Source: Mermis nigrescens
Lineage: Eukaryota; Nematoda; Enoplea; Mermithida; Mermithidae
Direction of reading: 5' to 3'
DNA: 64,000 nt
NCBI GenBank assembly: GCA_036768485.1
Contig: JAVLUZ010000154.1
Span: 39,308,447-39,372,446, forward strand
Part shown: in pieces, positions 20,101-35,100 of the stretch
Numbering within the stretch: position 1 is the stretch's first letter
Layout of the letters: every line of letters starts with the position of its first letter
Translations under genes and position numbers: made by a program
Notes under the pieces: generated by a model
What the model saw: the letters and a program-made list of their open reading frames with translations, nothing else
The model's database searches: none
What the model was told of the DNA's origin: nothing

Positions 20101-23100
20101 TGTACATATTTTATTATATCACGAAGGTACATGTGCAATAAACAGAAAAACTAGATCAACTTGCTGAATGCTGCGTCTTCTCTAGGACTTGACAGTTATA
20201 AATTCGTTGGGTTTCAAGAAACCGCGTTTTATCATCCTCCGTTGATTGGATTGCTGGACTTGAAATTCTGTTTCGCATGAAAAGGCCTAACTTTTGCAAC
20301 GTAACCTTTCTTCTAAAAGGTTGAGATGATCATCTGATGTATTCATTTTTGGCTTTTGTCTCAGCACAATTATTTAGAAAACGCTTACATTGCAAAAAAG
20401 GATAACTATACAAGGTCAGGGTCGGCAGGGGGTGAAATCTCCGAAATTCATAACAGTTCACGAATGTTTTTGGTTGCTCAAACGACCAAAATGGTGAAAA
20501 AGCCTATAAAACGTCTTTTTGTGGTATTTTCGCATTTTTAATGCATTTTTAGTCCATTTTGACTGCGTTATATCACTTTTAACACTGCAAAATACATAAA
20601 TTGATCAATTTTGGCGCTTTTTTTGGTTAAAACGTACATAAGAGTACCACCTGAAAAATTTTGATATTTTTACTGCTTTCGACCTTACAAAATGAAGCAA
20701 AAAACTTTCCGTCAGCTCAAAATCGCCGGACAGTACTTGTCTGGCTGACCTTTCAGCAGGGAGTAATACCTCGCTTACCCCCTCTATGTGCATGTATGGC
20801 TATATCATTTATTTAAGATTATCGTTAAATAATATAGCTTATTGCGCGCAGACTCTTCCTTTTCCCTTCATAGGTTCCGATTTACTTAAGTAAACGCTCT
20901 TTATTGCTGCATATAAAATATAGGTAAATATACATACATGAGGTAGGTAACCTACATAATTTTCATTGTAATTCGATACCTGATGATTGTATTAGTTGAT
21001 AATTATAAATAATAATTATAATTGAATATTTATTTAATTAATTGCCGTTTTAATTATTTTATCTGAATTAATGACCGTTTTTAGCAATGGCGTCTTTTTC
21101 CGTATTTGGCAGCTGGCTATGTTTGGACAATTATTTCGAAACGTTTGCACGTTGAATTCACAAATTTTGTCGTTAAGTCAAGATTCGGCCCAAAATCGTC
21201 TGACTTGGTTAGCCAATCTTTATTATACGCTAACTTATGTTATTATGCTGCGCGTAAAAGTTTGAAAGAAGGCAGTATTTATATTTGAGATATGTCGGGA
21301 CCGCCTCTTTTACCGGGGCCTATCACACATGTACACACGGAGGTGGGGTGGGGGTAAGGGGGTATTACCCACTGAAGGGTCAGGCAGAAAGATACTGTCC
21401 GGCGATTTTGAGCCGACGGAACATTTTCTGCATCATTTTTGAAGATAAAAGCAATAGCATCGAAAACTTTCCGGCGCTTAGCGTCGGATGAGTAATTAAA
21501 TGCAGTTTTTACTCAAAATGCGCCAAAATTATATTAAAACGGTCTAAAACATCAAGATTTCTCGCTAAATTGATCAATTTTTTTATCTTTTTTAGTGTTA
21601 AAAGCAATATAATTCAGTCAAAATGGACTGAATGGTTTAAAAATGCGGTATTACCACGCAAAAACGTTTTAAAGGCTAATCTGACCATTTTTGTCATTGA
21701 AATACTAAAAAAGTCGTTAACACAAAATTTACAGGTTTGTATTTCATGAATTTTATCCCCCTTCTCATGTCTGTCTTGACCTTGTGCATATATGGGGCCC
21801 GGCCTATGCCCCAGTGCCGGGGTCAGGGCCTGCACAATACAGGTAATCTATTATACAATACACATCAATATACACTATAATTACTCAAAGAGTCGCATGA
21901 AACTTCTCTTAGCTGTTAAAATTTTCTTAAGAGTGAGAATGCAGACGAATGATCATATCTTTCTGCTCTTAAAGTTTCAAATTCTCGATGCTTAACGTCA
22001 TATCATTTGTGAAATGCTTCTCATATTTTGCCTCGAGGGTGACCAGAAAACGATACTATTTGCAGCCTATTGACAAAGAAGAAATTTTAAAAAAATTGAA
22101 TGTTGTGGTCTTAATGAATAGGGCATCATGAGAAACGTAGCAAAATGCAATTTTTATTAGCTACATATGTATCCCAACGTGATTTTCGAGATATAAACCA
22201 AAGTATGGGTCCGCCCTCTTGAGCGAATCCTGGAAACGGGCCTGCCTGTACAAGCCCATGTATCTTCTTCACACAGGCTAACAACCAGAAGGGTCCCCTC
22301 AAATAAAAAACATTTTAATTTTTCATTAGGGCTCCTGTAGAAAAAAGTCGAAAATTCTCGAAATCCACTAAAAAGACGGCCAAAATATGTACAGTACATT
22401 TTTCAGCCAGTTAAGTTAGAATTATCCGGCGCTTTGCGCCAGACTTCTCATTTTTCATAAAAGTTTGTTATTTAAGAAGGCAGGTCTAGTTTGGACACAG
22501 TGTACGTTTCAAAATTTTTAAGCTATATATTCCTGTGTTGTTTTTCTTTACAGAGACCTTAAATAGGTATGTACAAAGAACAAAAATATCAAAAATTTTC
22601 CTGGTCGAGCTTGCACCGGATGTTGAAAAATCAGTTGTATAGAAAATTTTAAACAATAGAGGTTTCATCCCGGTATCACTGTTGCGCACAATTATGTGCT
22701 TGATTTAATGGGGTACAAAAATAAACAGCATTGCGAAGATACATAAAATTATAGAACCGACTGAATATATAAGCTGCATATACGCATCAAGAACAAAGTG
22801 TGTAAGGTTGTGGATTTTCTGCAGGTTGTGCATTATGTATGTTAGCAAATGAAGATGCGGGCAAGACAACACGATGAAAGCATTAGAAATAGATTGCAGA
22901 AGAATCTTTTAACCCAATCTTTTAGAAAGCACTCTGTTGCAAATGTATCTAAATTTAAATGCACGCTTAAAATTCCCCTAATTGGAATATTCATGGAATA
23001 TATGTGAACAAATGTTTGTTTGTACTTACTGAAAATATTTTGCTCAGTGCAGGAAAATTCGCGTTGCAAGTATTTAAATGTTATGATATAAATATGGAGC

Positions 23101-26100
23101 CGTCAGCATTTTTGAATGCCTTTTTTCAGAAAAAAACGATTAGACATGCTTATTTTTGTTACATGTAAATGTCGCTACGCTGAAATTTAAAACAAAACTA
23201 AAGCTGTTTAATGTTTCAATCGGTCAGTCTTTGGGTAACCTTAAACAATGCGTGCCAAAATAAGCTAATTTCAAGTTAATAAAAGATAATTTTTTTAGTC
23301 AAAAATATTTATTTTATCTTAATTTACTAATTTTATCAATTTTCCATGGATCTCGGCTTAGAGCCATCCGTGTCCCGAAGTGGCTCAGAAACCTTGTCTG
23401 TAGAGATCAGGCATTTCCTTCAAAACCAATATTTTTAATTCGTCTAGTGTTCTCCTCTCGGCATTCTTGTAAAGGGTGTTGCTGCAATTCTTTTGACTAC
23501 AACATCTTTTTACCTTCATATAGAAGACATAAATCAGGTTATCTGGTAAATTGAGACTGAATTCATTTGTTTAAGAGGATGCTACTAGCTTATTAAATTA
23601 TTTATCCGATTATTTTAACAGGCGTGACAAAGACTTATAATTAAGCTTAGACATGAAGTAGCTGGCAAGCAAATTACGAAGCATCAATCCTGATTTTATA
23701 GGGAACTGACAAACGCCAGAAATAGCTCAAAAAACATTAAAAGCTTGATTTCTTTAGGGCTTTTTAGAAGTTTAAGATAGTGATTCGCATGGGCCTCAGC
23801 TACATATACATATCTCTCTAAATTAAGACTAACGTTTGTTACGCTTATGTGCGTTTCTAGATCATCTTCTTTGCTCGTTTTATCGTTTTTGTTGAAAATT
23901 CGCAGTCTTTTCGCAAATGTGTTCTGTAAGATAAAAACGAAGTCAGTCCCTTCTCTCATGCCCTTTCTTATCATCCTCAACAACAGAGTGAATTTTTTGA
24001 AGATCTTATCATGTTCTTATTCATTTTATTGAATTTTCTTTTTTATTGAATCTTGTTGAGGTAACCGTATTAGAAAAATTATGCTGCAAGTTGTTGGTTT
24101 TAAACCATACATGATCTTGGGGGTTTGGGGGTCCCCCAGAAAATTTTTTACCTCCCCCAGAATTCGCGATTTTCCAAAAAGTTCCTGAAAACTCGTAGAA
24201 AAATGCTGTTTTAAGCGTTTTTCGCTATCTATTTGTTGAAAAAGTCGAATTTTCGGCGCTTCGCGCCGTATACTCATTTTTTCGACTGTATTTTCTTCAA
24301 TTTATTCGATTTTTTCGATTTTTAAATATTTTTATGCTGCTGAAAGGTAGAGCGTCGTCAGAAACGCCGAAAATCTATGTTTTTGACGCGTATCCATGAT
24401 TTTTGAGCAGAAAGGCACTTTAAAATTTCAACCCTTCCAGAATTCCTATGATGTGCGTCGCTTCATTTATTCCTTTCTGTTCACTTCCTTCTTTCAAATG
24501 TTCTTATCTTTTCCTCGACACGATAAGTTTGTGCGTGCTGGACTTTAGACATGTTTCCTGTCGTTCAGACTGCTCTCAGTCGAGAACTTCACGCACTGTC
24601 GTGCGCTGGTAAATCTCTGTCTACTTGGGCCAGCATGCACGCCGTGCAAGAGTGCAGAGAGTGTTGCGGGGGTCACGGTTACTTAAAAGCGGCTCGCTTG
24701 GGGGATCTGCGGTCGGACATTGACCCCACTTTGACCTACGAGGGAGATAACAACGTTTTGCTGCAACAAACGGCTAATTATTTGACTGGATTTGCTCCCG
24801 AATTGAAGGGCACGGGTAAAAATCAATTTTTCCTGTTATTCAATAATCCGTGTGTTATTGTCAGGTGCAGTCCTAATTAAGAAGGCAACTAAGGAGAAGA
24901 TTATTAAAATTCTTAGAATAAATAAAATGTAGTAAAACAAATTTAAAAATGAATAAGAAGAAAATAGGGCGAAAATATTGATTTATGATTATACTTGCGC
25001 TGCGCATCATAATTGCGAACTATCGTAATAATATGTATGTACATAAAATAAATAATAGTAATAATTAAATGAGTAATAAACTGTAATTTCAGAGCTCAAT
25101 TTCTTTATTGCAAAATGGATATCGTAATCGGAACGTTTTTTTGATAAATAAGGGCGCGCTGGGCCACTTGACAAGTGTTTTTGCTTAGACGGCCCGAGTT
25201 AGTTGTATCTTTCTAATATAATTCATGTTATAAAACGAAACGTGCTGTTTTTCTTTAGGCTCAGGTTTATGATAGTATTTCATTTATAAGATCACTTTTA
25301 AGAAATCGTCAATTTTTGTGCTTTATTTGATTACAGCAAGGAAGAAAATTGCATATTATATACAAATTGCACGATTACGAAATTAAAAAAATTACTTGCG
25401 ATTTTGCCATTTCAAAATTGATTGTTTTATAGACGTTAACATTAATCCGGTCCACAACATTAGAAACTGTTGATAAGCTTGTGTCTGAACAAAAAAAATA
25501 ATAAGTTTTGTTCTATACAGAACATGAATTAGGTGCCACATGTGAAAAGCAAAATTAACTTAGGCTGAAATAAAATCTGTTTTAGCAGAAAAACTTGACA
25601 GAAAGTGCTCAAAATTTTAAGAATAGCGTCCTATCGAATTTAATATTCAGTCTGAAATATGCCGAAATGTCAAAAATTGATGAAGCTATAGAAAAACTAT
25701 CATTATTATTATTATTATGGTGTGGTGCACTGTTTTTTTTTTGTACGAGACAAAGATTTTGAGGCTCGTACAAAGATTTTCGGAGCCATCTTTGTACAAT
25801 GTACAAAGACTTTTCGGGGCAAAGTAATAGCAATTTTAACACTTTTTTAAGTATTTTTTAGCAAAATTTCTAAAATTTTAGGCGCTTCGCGCCGAATATC
25901 ATAATTACATTGTATTTAGCTCCAAGTGCTGGCATTAAACACTCCAAAATCTATCCTCAAGCATCTTTGTACAGATTTAAGCATTTTTTACATCTATTTC
26001 TACTGTTTTATAAAGATTTTATGCAGAAAAAAGAACTATTAAACAACTTTGCACTGTTTTCTGCCGTTTGAAGATAAAATTGACTCTTTCATCTTTGCGT

Positions 26101-29100
26101 TGCATTAAATTCATAAGCAAATTGGTGTCTATTATGAGATTCACTCAGCACATTGCAATCGCTTTATTATTTATAATTGTGTAACGCAAGTTATTTTAAC
26201 TTACTGAGTCGAACTTTATGTGTAATTTCAATCTAAGACTCATGAAAATTTTGGCGTTTCGGGTCGAACTAATATAATCAGCTGAATTTAGGACAAAGTT
26301 ACACCTTTTGCGAAGCGTGCGGGTCACGGATAACAATCTAGTAGTATGTGTACATTCAATAGCATATCTATACGTTATGTGTATGTACAAAAAAATTTTC
26401 GCTCGTTTAAAGACTTTTTCCGGAGATCTTTGTACATGTACAAAGAGGCTCGTACAAAAAAAAGTGATGTGGTGTCATACTAGTAATAAAAGTTGCAGTA
26501 TTCAGGATAGAATAATACTAGGGATTTATATGTAGTAACGAAAAAATAGCAAGTGATAATTAAACTTAAACGTTATAATAATGGATAGTCGTATTAATAG
26601 TATAAACAGCTCACAAGAACAGATTTTTTCAACGTTTTTAATATGCTCTATCCGTTATAATCATAAAATTTCGAACTTTTACAAAAAATTTCTTTTTTCT
26701 CAATAGACGGTAAAAGAGTTATTTTTTGGTCGCGTTTGAGGCAAAGTTGTAGAAAATACGTCACCGCGCCGAAAATTCGAAGTTTTTATGACACAGAGAT
26801 ACAATTTTCCCATCTTTACGTGCATTTTCTCACCTTTCATAATTTTTAAAGTTGCTGTATTCAGTACAGGATAATACTAGGGATCGATATACAGTAACGA
26901 AAAAATAGTAAATAAAATAGAATATAAATAAATACATAAATATATAGAAAATAAATGAAAATAAATAAATAAATACGGTAAACAAAATAAATTAATAAAG
27001 TAAAAATAAATAAATAAATAATAAAAATACGGTCGTGAATATGATTGCAAAAAATAAATAAATAATTAGAAAATAAAAATTAAATAAATAAATCAAAATG
27101 AAAAATAAATAAATAAAATAAATAAATACGGTAAATACGGTAAGTAAATAAATGAATACGGAGTAAATACGGCTAACGGCCCTGATCATAATGAATAATT
27201 AGAAACTAAATGAGAACAACGATTAATCAACCCTAATCAAAACTCAAAGTTATGCAATTCAGTGCGTAACAACAATATGTAATCAAAAATAGCGCTAAAA
27301 AGTCTCGTATTATGCTCATGTTTCCTAAGAGACTCTAGCTCGATGAATGTATAGAAATCGTTTGGCGATTAAAATGATTGCGTTCTTCTCGGCGACTTCC
27401 TGTTAATGTTACTTACAGAGTGTTTTTGAAAATTGAACTGATTGCTTTTGTTTTTGAAAATTGAACTGACTGCTTTTAAGGGAAGTTTTCGTCGCCTCTT
27501 GGCACCGTAGATTTTTTGCAAAATTCTGACCGAATATTGTCTGAGAAGCTTAACATCGATTCTATGCAAGATGACAAGTCCAGTGAAAGTGAGTTTCGTT
27601 TGCAGGACTGCTGCGCTAAGATTCATATTATTAATTGTTTTATTGATTGAGATTACGTATACATGAAAATAATTTTTACCAAACCAGATGTCCTATCTTT
27701 CCCGTTTGCCTTAATATTTTCTTTCAATACAAACATATGCAATAAGGATCGAAAAAAACGGATAGTGGACAAAGATAATGAAAGCTACCTAACGTAATGT
27801 GCCTGCTGTTCAGGATGTTGTAAAATCGAAGAAAAATTTTTCTATAAACATGAAGTATTCTATTTATTGTACCGGGTGGCTAATAACCTTTTGCTAGGTC
27901 GTCAACCACACACCTGGGCGTGGGGTGGGTTTGGAGGAGTATGCACTCCCCGAGAAACCAAAATAACCCCCATAAACCAAAATACCCCCCCCAGAATTCA
28001 ATTTGGATATTGCTCGATGAGAAACGTTGAAAAATTGTGTTTTTTCCGCCATACCACCATTTTTAAGGCCATTTTTTGACCTTTGAAACATCTTGCACAC
28101 CCCTCTCCCAGAATTTCGGTGCCGCCCACCTATGGTCAGCCAGCGTTATAACTGTAGGACTTGGGATCAAACCAAATATACCATTAGTTAGAGAATTTAA
28201 AACGGAATATAGGATGCTAAATGAATGATTCAGCGTGCCTACCACCGGCGAGAGAAACAGTTTTTGAACGATCGTGGTATGAACACGGTAAATAAATGAC
28301 GATTGTCGAGACTTATCAAAATGTTTTTCACGTATTTGTGCAAAGTTTCATATGAAGATCGAACAGGTCCGATTTTGGACCCGGAAAATGTTTAGGTCGT
28401 TGATGAGACTGTTTTTGTTGACGATTCAACTCCTTGCATGCGAGCTAATGTAACGCAACAACTCTAAAAACAATCAAACGTCAAGTTTCGGGGTAACGAT
28501 ATTTGGCCCAGAAATGCACTCAATTTAAATATCGCCTAAAGCATTGGAGCCATTCTTGAAATTAATGTGGAGGCCCAAATACTTGTCAAAATCTGACCGG
28601 TCGATTGTCATATGAAATTTTGTACAAAAACGTGGAAATCATTTGAAAAAATCTCGAAAATCGACGTAATCTGATAGTTGATTTGTGCTCACCAGATCAT
28701 TTAAAAGCTGTTTCTCTCACAAGTGATAGGTACACTAATTATTAAGTTGGCATCAATAAATTTCGTTTTACGTTATCTAATGGTATATTTGATTTCATCC
28801 CAAACCCTGCATTTATAGCGCTGACCCCTACTAAAAGGTTATCAGTCACCCGGTACATAACCATTTATGTGCTAAGTTGGTTATGAAAGCCAGCCATTAA
28901 TTGCTTTTGTTTTAAATATTGAGCAAGTCATTAATTCACCTTGAGGAGCAGAATACCGACTGAAACGACCTCGAATGTTATTTTATCAAAAAAATATGAG
29001 CGAGATTTCTAATGTGAATGTCAGAACTGTCTGTCATAGAGCATAGTAGAATTTCGACATCGAATTCACAGAAGTTCATCAGTGTTTGATCGACTTTTGT

Positions 29101-32100
29101 GTGTTTTTCGGCGCTTTATTGTGATATTCAATTTAGCAAACTCCTCAATCTGTTCTTTAGCCACTTTAAAAGCTTAACGAAATTTATGCTTTAGCTCATA
29201 CATAGGCAAGGTAGAGGAGGCCAGAGAGGGCTGAAATCCAGGAATGGTTTTATAGCAAATTGAGATTATTGTACATGTAACTTTCAGGGTACCGTAATAT
29301 CATACAGCAGCACGTTATGTGAGCTAAACTGGGTTCCTTTACCTTTATTAGTGAAATCCAACTGATTTATTGGTTTTTAGCGATGAAAAATTTCAAAAAA
29401 TACCCATTTGGCGCGAAGCGTCTGACAATTTTTATATTTCTGCAGTTCTTAGGTAGAATTTTCGGCCTTTATTCGCAGCAAACTCTTGCCTCTCGTTTTT
29501 CCAAAATCGCCGAACAGTACCTGATTTTCCAAAGTCTTAGGTAGGGGTTAGATACACCCTCCCACCCCTATTCCCAACGTGTGCTTTAGCCTAATTTATG
29601 CTATGTTATATATGTGTGTTTGTTGAACAGTTTCGCCGCGCACGATGTATCTACGTGTTTTTACGTCTAAATTCACATGTTTGCATGTTTTTTACCGTCA
29701 ATCTTGAGTTTTTATTTATTCTTGGTTATGAAACTTGACTTTTACTTAACAACTTCCGTAAATTGAATAATCGAGAAAATGAAGCCGCTCTAACTTTTCT
29801 TTTGAAAATCAAATATTACTACTTGGGAACATTCTTTGATTCTTATTTCTACTTACTCGATGATCTGGTAATCACTTTTGAGGAACACGAAAATCATTGT
29901 ACTCCTTATGTGTTTTGTGCAGCTTGTTTGCTTCACTTAGTGTGACAGGATTGATGGAATATGATACTTTTTAGCGTACTTTTGAGATATGTATATAATT
30001 TGTAAAAGTGTCATCTTGATAACTACGCAACGTTCAATCAGTTTATTTATTTAGTCTAATCGATGGAATTCTGTTTATTACCAAAATATTTCTTGTTTTT
30101 TAGTTACATACAATTAAAAGTACAAATAGCCCCTGAAAGTTTAATTGCCGTATTTCGTCAAAAATTACTCGTATCAAGTGTTACGAAAAGATAAATTTCC
30201 AGTGCATGATGCGCAGGTGAAAGACGTTGCATACATTCTCTGAATTTTCATAATTCTAGTATCATATGCATTTCAAAATTCTTAAGCCAAACAGATCATT
30301 TATTTAAGTAAGCACTTTTAATCTTTTCAAAATTTGTCTTTGAGTACATCGTACTAGCAATGTTTAAAATAATGCAGAATATATTTACGGATGTATTATG
30401 GCATACTCTGTGAAATCGATACCAGTGGACAAGATTATTATCTGACCAATTTGCCGAAATTATGTTAATGGAAGCTAATGAACGTTGTTTTTATTGACGT
30501 TATCATCATTTCTATACATTTTGTTATTTTTTAATTAGCAGCTCTCTAATTTACAGTTGTCTGTATATGCATACTATTTTATATTAGAAATATATAAATT
30601 TCTCACGTCAAAGTGCTACTGCAGCCGGCAATTGAAAGGAGTCACTGCAGCTTGCACTGTTGCTGATTAATTATGCGTAGTCTTATTGTTGCTGTGCTTT
30701 TATGCTTCTGCATTTGCCTTCAGTTGCTATTAGGGCCTATAAATATCTTTGCTGCTACTTGCTCCGCAAATGCGCTCAAAAATTGGTGGTTGAAATGAAA
30801 ACCAATGGTGATTTACTGGCCGCACGCAATCTTTCGCAAGTCTTTCTTTGTCACACACTGGCTCAAGTTTATATGGAAGTACGTTTCGCTATGTATAATA
30901 TGTACGAATTTTTTTCAAAATTATGGCGTGATATCAAGAATATTATAAAGTACAGTTGTGTCAGAGACCGTCTTTTTTACCGGGCGGGGGCCTGTACCAT
31001 TCACATGTATAATACATACTCATTCTGACGTGATAAAAAATGTCTGCACTAAATACTTTTAGCATGTACATTACATGAAAATTCAGTAATCACTATAATC
31101 ACTAATCACTATATAATACGTAAACTAATCAGGATGATAATTTCAAGCGCCCTTGCGCAAAATATGCATTCCTATCCGTTTTTGACTTAAGTATTGCCCT
31201 ACTTTCCCGGAAAAAGTTTGTTTTTGTCCTCCTGGGCGTAAGGAGGGTTGTCTCGGAGAACTCCATGTCCTTTTTTGATTTCTGATCACTGTGCCCTTTT
31301 CTAGACGCACGATCAGAAAAAGATTATCCGTTTAACTGATTAACATGTTCTGAAATACTCGTATCTACTCATTTATGTTAATGTAGCCATAGTGTATCTC
31401 ATGAAACCTTGTGCATAGATGACAATTTGTAAGTCGTCGTAAATTGGTCACAAAAGTGGTTCAGAAAGTTGAATGACGCGAAATTGCGCCACAGTAGCAA
31501 AGCTGGATGGAAGTCACTTTTGTAAATGCTCAAAATCTTAATCCTTGTACACGGTTTTGTCAAATAAATTTGGATTCTATCGTCCAAATTCCTTAAGCCT
31601 TTAAATGAACTATCGGTGCATTTTTATTATTCTTAGAGCTGAACGCCTTTATTTCGTTCAAGATGGTTTGTCGTCATATATTAATTACAAAATAATATGA
31701 AAATGAGATTGCACACATGAGCTACTGATGATGTGTTAAAATTTTCATGTAAATGTCAGTGAATATCTAGATTTTCTAGCTCCGCTCAGGCATACACTTG
31801 ATGGTCGGGTTCTAGAAGGCGCCCTCAGACTGGAGAAATGGGAGATTTTCTGGGGAAAATGAGGCAAAATGAAGGCCAGAAATGGATGAATTTGAAAAGT
31901 TTTTTTGAAAAAGCGTGAAATTGATCAGAAATTGTGGCATAACAGAGTTTTAACACTAGTCTAGCATACCTTCTGACCGGCTGACTCCCCCCAACTTCAC
32001 CATGCTATACATCCATGGCCCCTACCCTGGACCCGGCTCCGTTGAGCCTCTTTTTTATAATCCGCGTTCTCACGTACTAGTTAACAAAGCCATCTTTAAT

Positions 32101-35100
32101 CATAAATGATTTTCAGCATGTTTGTCTCGATTGGTTCCACGCTCATATCGCTCAACAAACGCCGCACGCTTTAAAAAGTGTGCTAACGAAATTGTGCGAC
32201 CTGTTCGCATTGTGGTGTTTAGACAAGAGATTAGCCACTGTTTACATAAGTACGTAAATTATGTAACGCGCATGTTAGGGCGACACTTTCCTCTCGTAAA
32301 GGTTTTATAGTCTATATCCGTAACCTTGTGCGTGGAAATCAGTCTTCAGCTGATGTAAACAAAAGCTTACAAAAGTGGTATTAAGACAGTTACAGTCATG
32401 TATGGGCACGCTCAGGTTTTTCAGGGTTAAATGACTTCCTTGGAAAGTGCGGGGCTGGTCATGACCATAGCTGGGCAATACCCACTGCCTCAGCTGGTAC
32501 CAAGCCCAATTTTTTTTGTTTGCTTGCTCAGTCGTAAAAGTGGTTGTTCATAAAGCCTGTTAAAAGTTGTACACTAGATTTTGAGTGATGGTTCTATGGG
32601 AGTGCATCAGCGCACAGAAAGCTCGTTCAACTATTTGACAGTGTTTTCATATTATCTGAGTTAATTTTATTACCAACCACTTACTCCAGCATTATTGTGC
32701 ATTGCACATGAAATTTTCCTACTCATATCATCAGGTGCAACTGGCAGACCCTCTAGCTGGTACCGGACCTGCTCTAGCTGATACCGGGTTGCACCTATTG
32801 CCCAGGTTTGGTCATGACATGACCATAGAAGCAAAGAACAGTGCAGATCTGGTGAGGGGTGAAAAAGGTTAAAGCTGCGTTATTGCTCAGTTTCTGGTCA
32901 ATTTGAAGCACTTGAAAACATTTTCAATTTTCATTGATTTTCGGCCTTCATTTCGCCTTATTTTCCCCAGAAAATTTTAAAAACTTGCGGGGTTTGTCCA
33001 GTTTCCCCTGCCGGCTTGCGGGGTTGCTCAGTCGCCAGGGTCAATTGACTTGACCCTGAATTGACCATGTGTCCATACATGGTTACAGTAATATAGTTTC
33101 GCATAGTTAAAGTTTGTATAGTCCTTGTTAATTGTCTGCAATCAAGGGCGGATTTAAGGGGCAGCGGGGGACGGCCGCCCCTCCATTGGCCAAAAGTATT
33201 CGGCGAGACAAAGAATGGATATGTAATTTTCAATGATTTTTGGCCCTCAGTAAACATTTTTCGGCGCTGCGCGCCGGATTATACCTATTAATGACATTTA
33301 TTTACTTTTTGGCGACCTGAAGCCATTTTTTGCTCATGGAATATGTTTCAGACTAATTTCAACGGCAGATACAGCTATTTTAGCATAGTTTTCTTCTATT
33401 TTCAATCAAATATTTCCGACATTTCGCGTCAAATGCTTCAAATACAGGAAGTCAAGCAGTAAATCAAGCTTCTAAACGTCTGTCCGCCGAAATTACACAA
33501 ATTTTCCGGCGCTTCGCGCCAGATTTTCGCTGAAGTCAAAAAAATTTAGTGATCTTTCGCACAAAATTGTCGAAAGTGTTCAAAGTTTTCCGAAAAAATA
33601 TTGCGTCACAAGTGATTTTAACTAGAAGTATTCAATGTAAAACGCCGAAAAACCGCTGTTTCGCGCATGAAGGGCAAATTTTTAGACCTATTTTTGACTG
33701 TTTCTGGAAAAAGTTGGGGTACCGCCCTCCCCCTTCTTAGGAAAATCATAGATCCGTCACTGTCTGCAATATTATCGTCATTGCATCGTTCGTTTTAAAA
33801 CAGTTTAGTAATAGATTTGCATCGATTAAACAATGATCCCCAATGCACAGGGTTTCGTGAAATGGATTACAGATGCTAGATTACCATCTATTGATAGTGT
33901 TCCGGGTAATTTAGGGTGTGTGTGTGTGTTTTAGACTTCGAAGGCAGTCAAAAGCATGCATGATCTTGGGAGGTTTGGGGGGGGGTTCACTATAGGTGGG
34001 TAGCACCGAAATTCTGGGTAGGTGCGAGATTTTTTAAAGGTCAAAAATGGTCTTAAAAATGGTGGTAATGGCGGAAAAACAAAATTTTTCAACGTTTCTC
34101 ATCACTATCCATTGGCACCGAGAACTTGCGAAAAAACAAAATCTCAAAATTGAATTCTGGGGAATATTCGGCCTTCTGGGGGTGCAAACTCCTAAATCCC
34201 CCACACCCAAGTGTGGTTTTAACCCTCCTCCTCACAAAATAATTCGCCCTCTCCCAGAATTATCGTTTTTTCAAAAAGCTTCCTGAAAATTTATATAAAA
34301 GGTGCTTTTCAAGCGTTTTTAGCTACTCGTACCCACACATGGGCGTGGGGGTTGGGGGTATGCACCCCCCAGAAGTTTAAATACCCCCAGAAATCAAAAT
34401 ACCCCCCCAGAAAAATTTTTTTTGCTTTTTTAGCAATTTTTTGATGCCATTGGATAGTGCTCGATGAGAAACGTCGAAAAATGGTGTTTTTTCGCCATAC
34501 AACCACTTTTAAGACCATTTTTTGACCTTAAAAAATTTTTTTCACCCCCTCCAGAAATTTTTTCACCCCCCCCAGAATTTTGGTGCTGCCCACCTATGCT
34601 CGTACCTAGTATTTGCTCAAAAGTGTCAAATTTTCGGCCGTTCGCTTTATATCCTCGTGTTTTGGTTATATTTTCTTCAATTTGTTTGACTTTTTCCGAA
34701 GTTTTTTGATGTTTTTATGGTCTATACAGATAGAGCATCCTTAGAAGCGCCGAAAAACGATGTTTTTGACGTTAATCTACCATTTTTGAGCTTAAAAAAG
34801 GCATTTTAAAATTTCGCCCCTTTTCCCGGAATTTCCATGCTGTGCACGACTGGTCAAAAGAGAAACCTATCAATTTTTTAAGCGGCTTGGACCTCAAAAA
34901 AGGCGGTAGGCATTAATGTTACCTGGAAGCTATCTTTACATATGTCAATATTGGATTGATCAGTAGTACTTATCTGAAGATTAGAAAGCATGTGTCGAGA
35001 AAAATTAATCTTAGTCATCTCGTGATTTTACAGTAACTGATGGTAATAAAGTGCCCTTATTTTTTTACAGTACTTGTTGCACTATTATCATTATTGTTGT

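Larger units (their letters stand above)
21208..24568. other. ACOX3 intron 7
   Basis: Long intron with a reversed Z element (21324-21794) and a decayed repeat near 22150-22450 that ends in a W-like 'gcgaatcctggaaacgggcctgcc' tail and carries GGCGC-TTT-GCGCC at 22428. A T-family MITE (24105-24455) lies near its end. About 22450-24090 shows no recognised element. Confidence 0.5.
24816..27480. other. ACOX3 intron 8
   Basis: It contains the longest hAT-B copy (25728-26466), a P-family fragment (26630-26830) and an A/T-rich tetranucleotide region (26890-27165). No coding signal between. Confidence 0.5.
27589..30723. other. ACOX3 intron 9
   Basis: It contains the U element with V inside (27872-28853) and the Z2 element (29197-29583). 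About 29600-30720 has no recognised element. Confidence 0.5.
33959..34850. mobile_element. T-family element carrying two V insertions
   Basis: 'catgatcttgggaggtttggggg' at the left and '...atttccatgctgtgcacg' at the right are the two T ends. The T body appears in three pieces separated by V copies at 33991-34215 and 34334-34598. Confidence 0.7.

Noticed and set aside
21085..21288. Longer reading of ACOX3 exon 7 past 21207
   Set aside because: The residues after the TTG|gttagc donor do not match the family, while exon 8 continues the match in phase.
26890..27165. CRISPR-like or tandem array
   Set aside because: Simple AAAT low-complexity sequence in a eukaryotic intron. No repeat-spacer structure.
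29763..29945. Open frame considered as ACOX3 exon 9
   Set aside because: Does not match the family. The true exon 9 (27481-27588) matches in sequence and phase.
34464..34709. Plus-strand open frame over V and T ends
   Set aside because: Lies wholly in transposon sequence and repeats in other V copies as an artefact.
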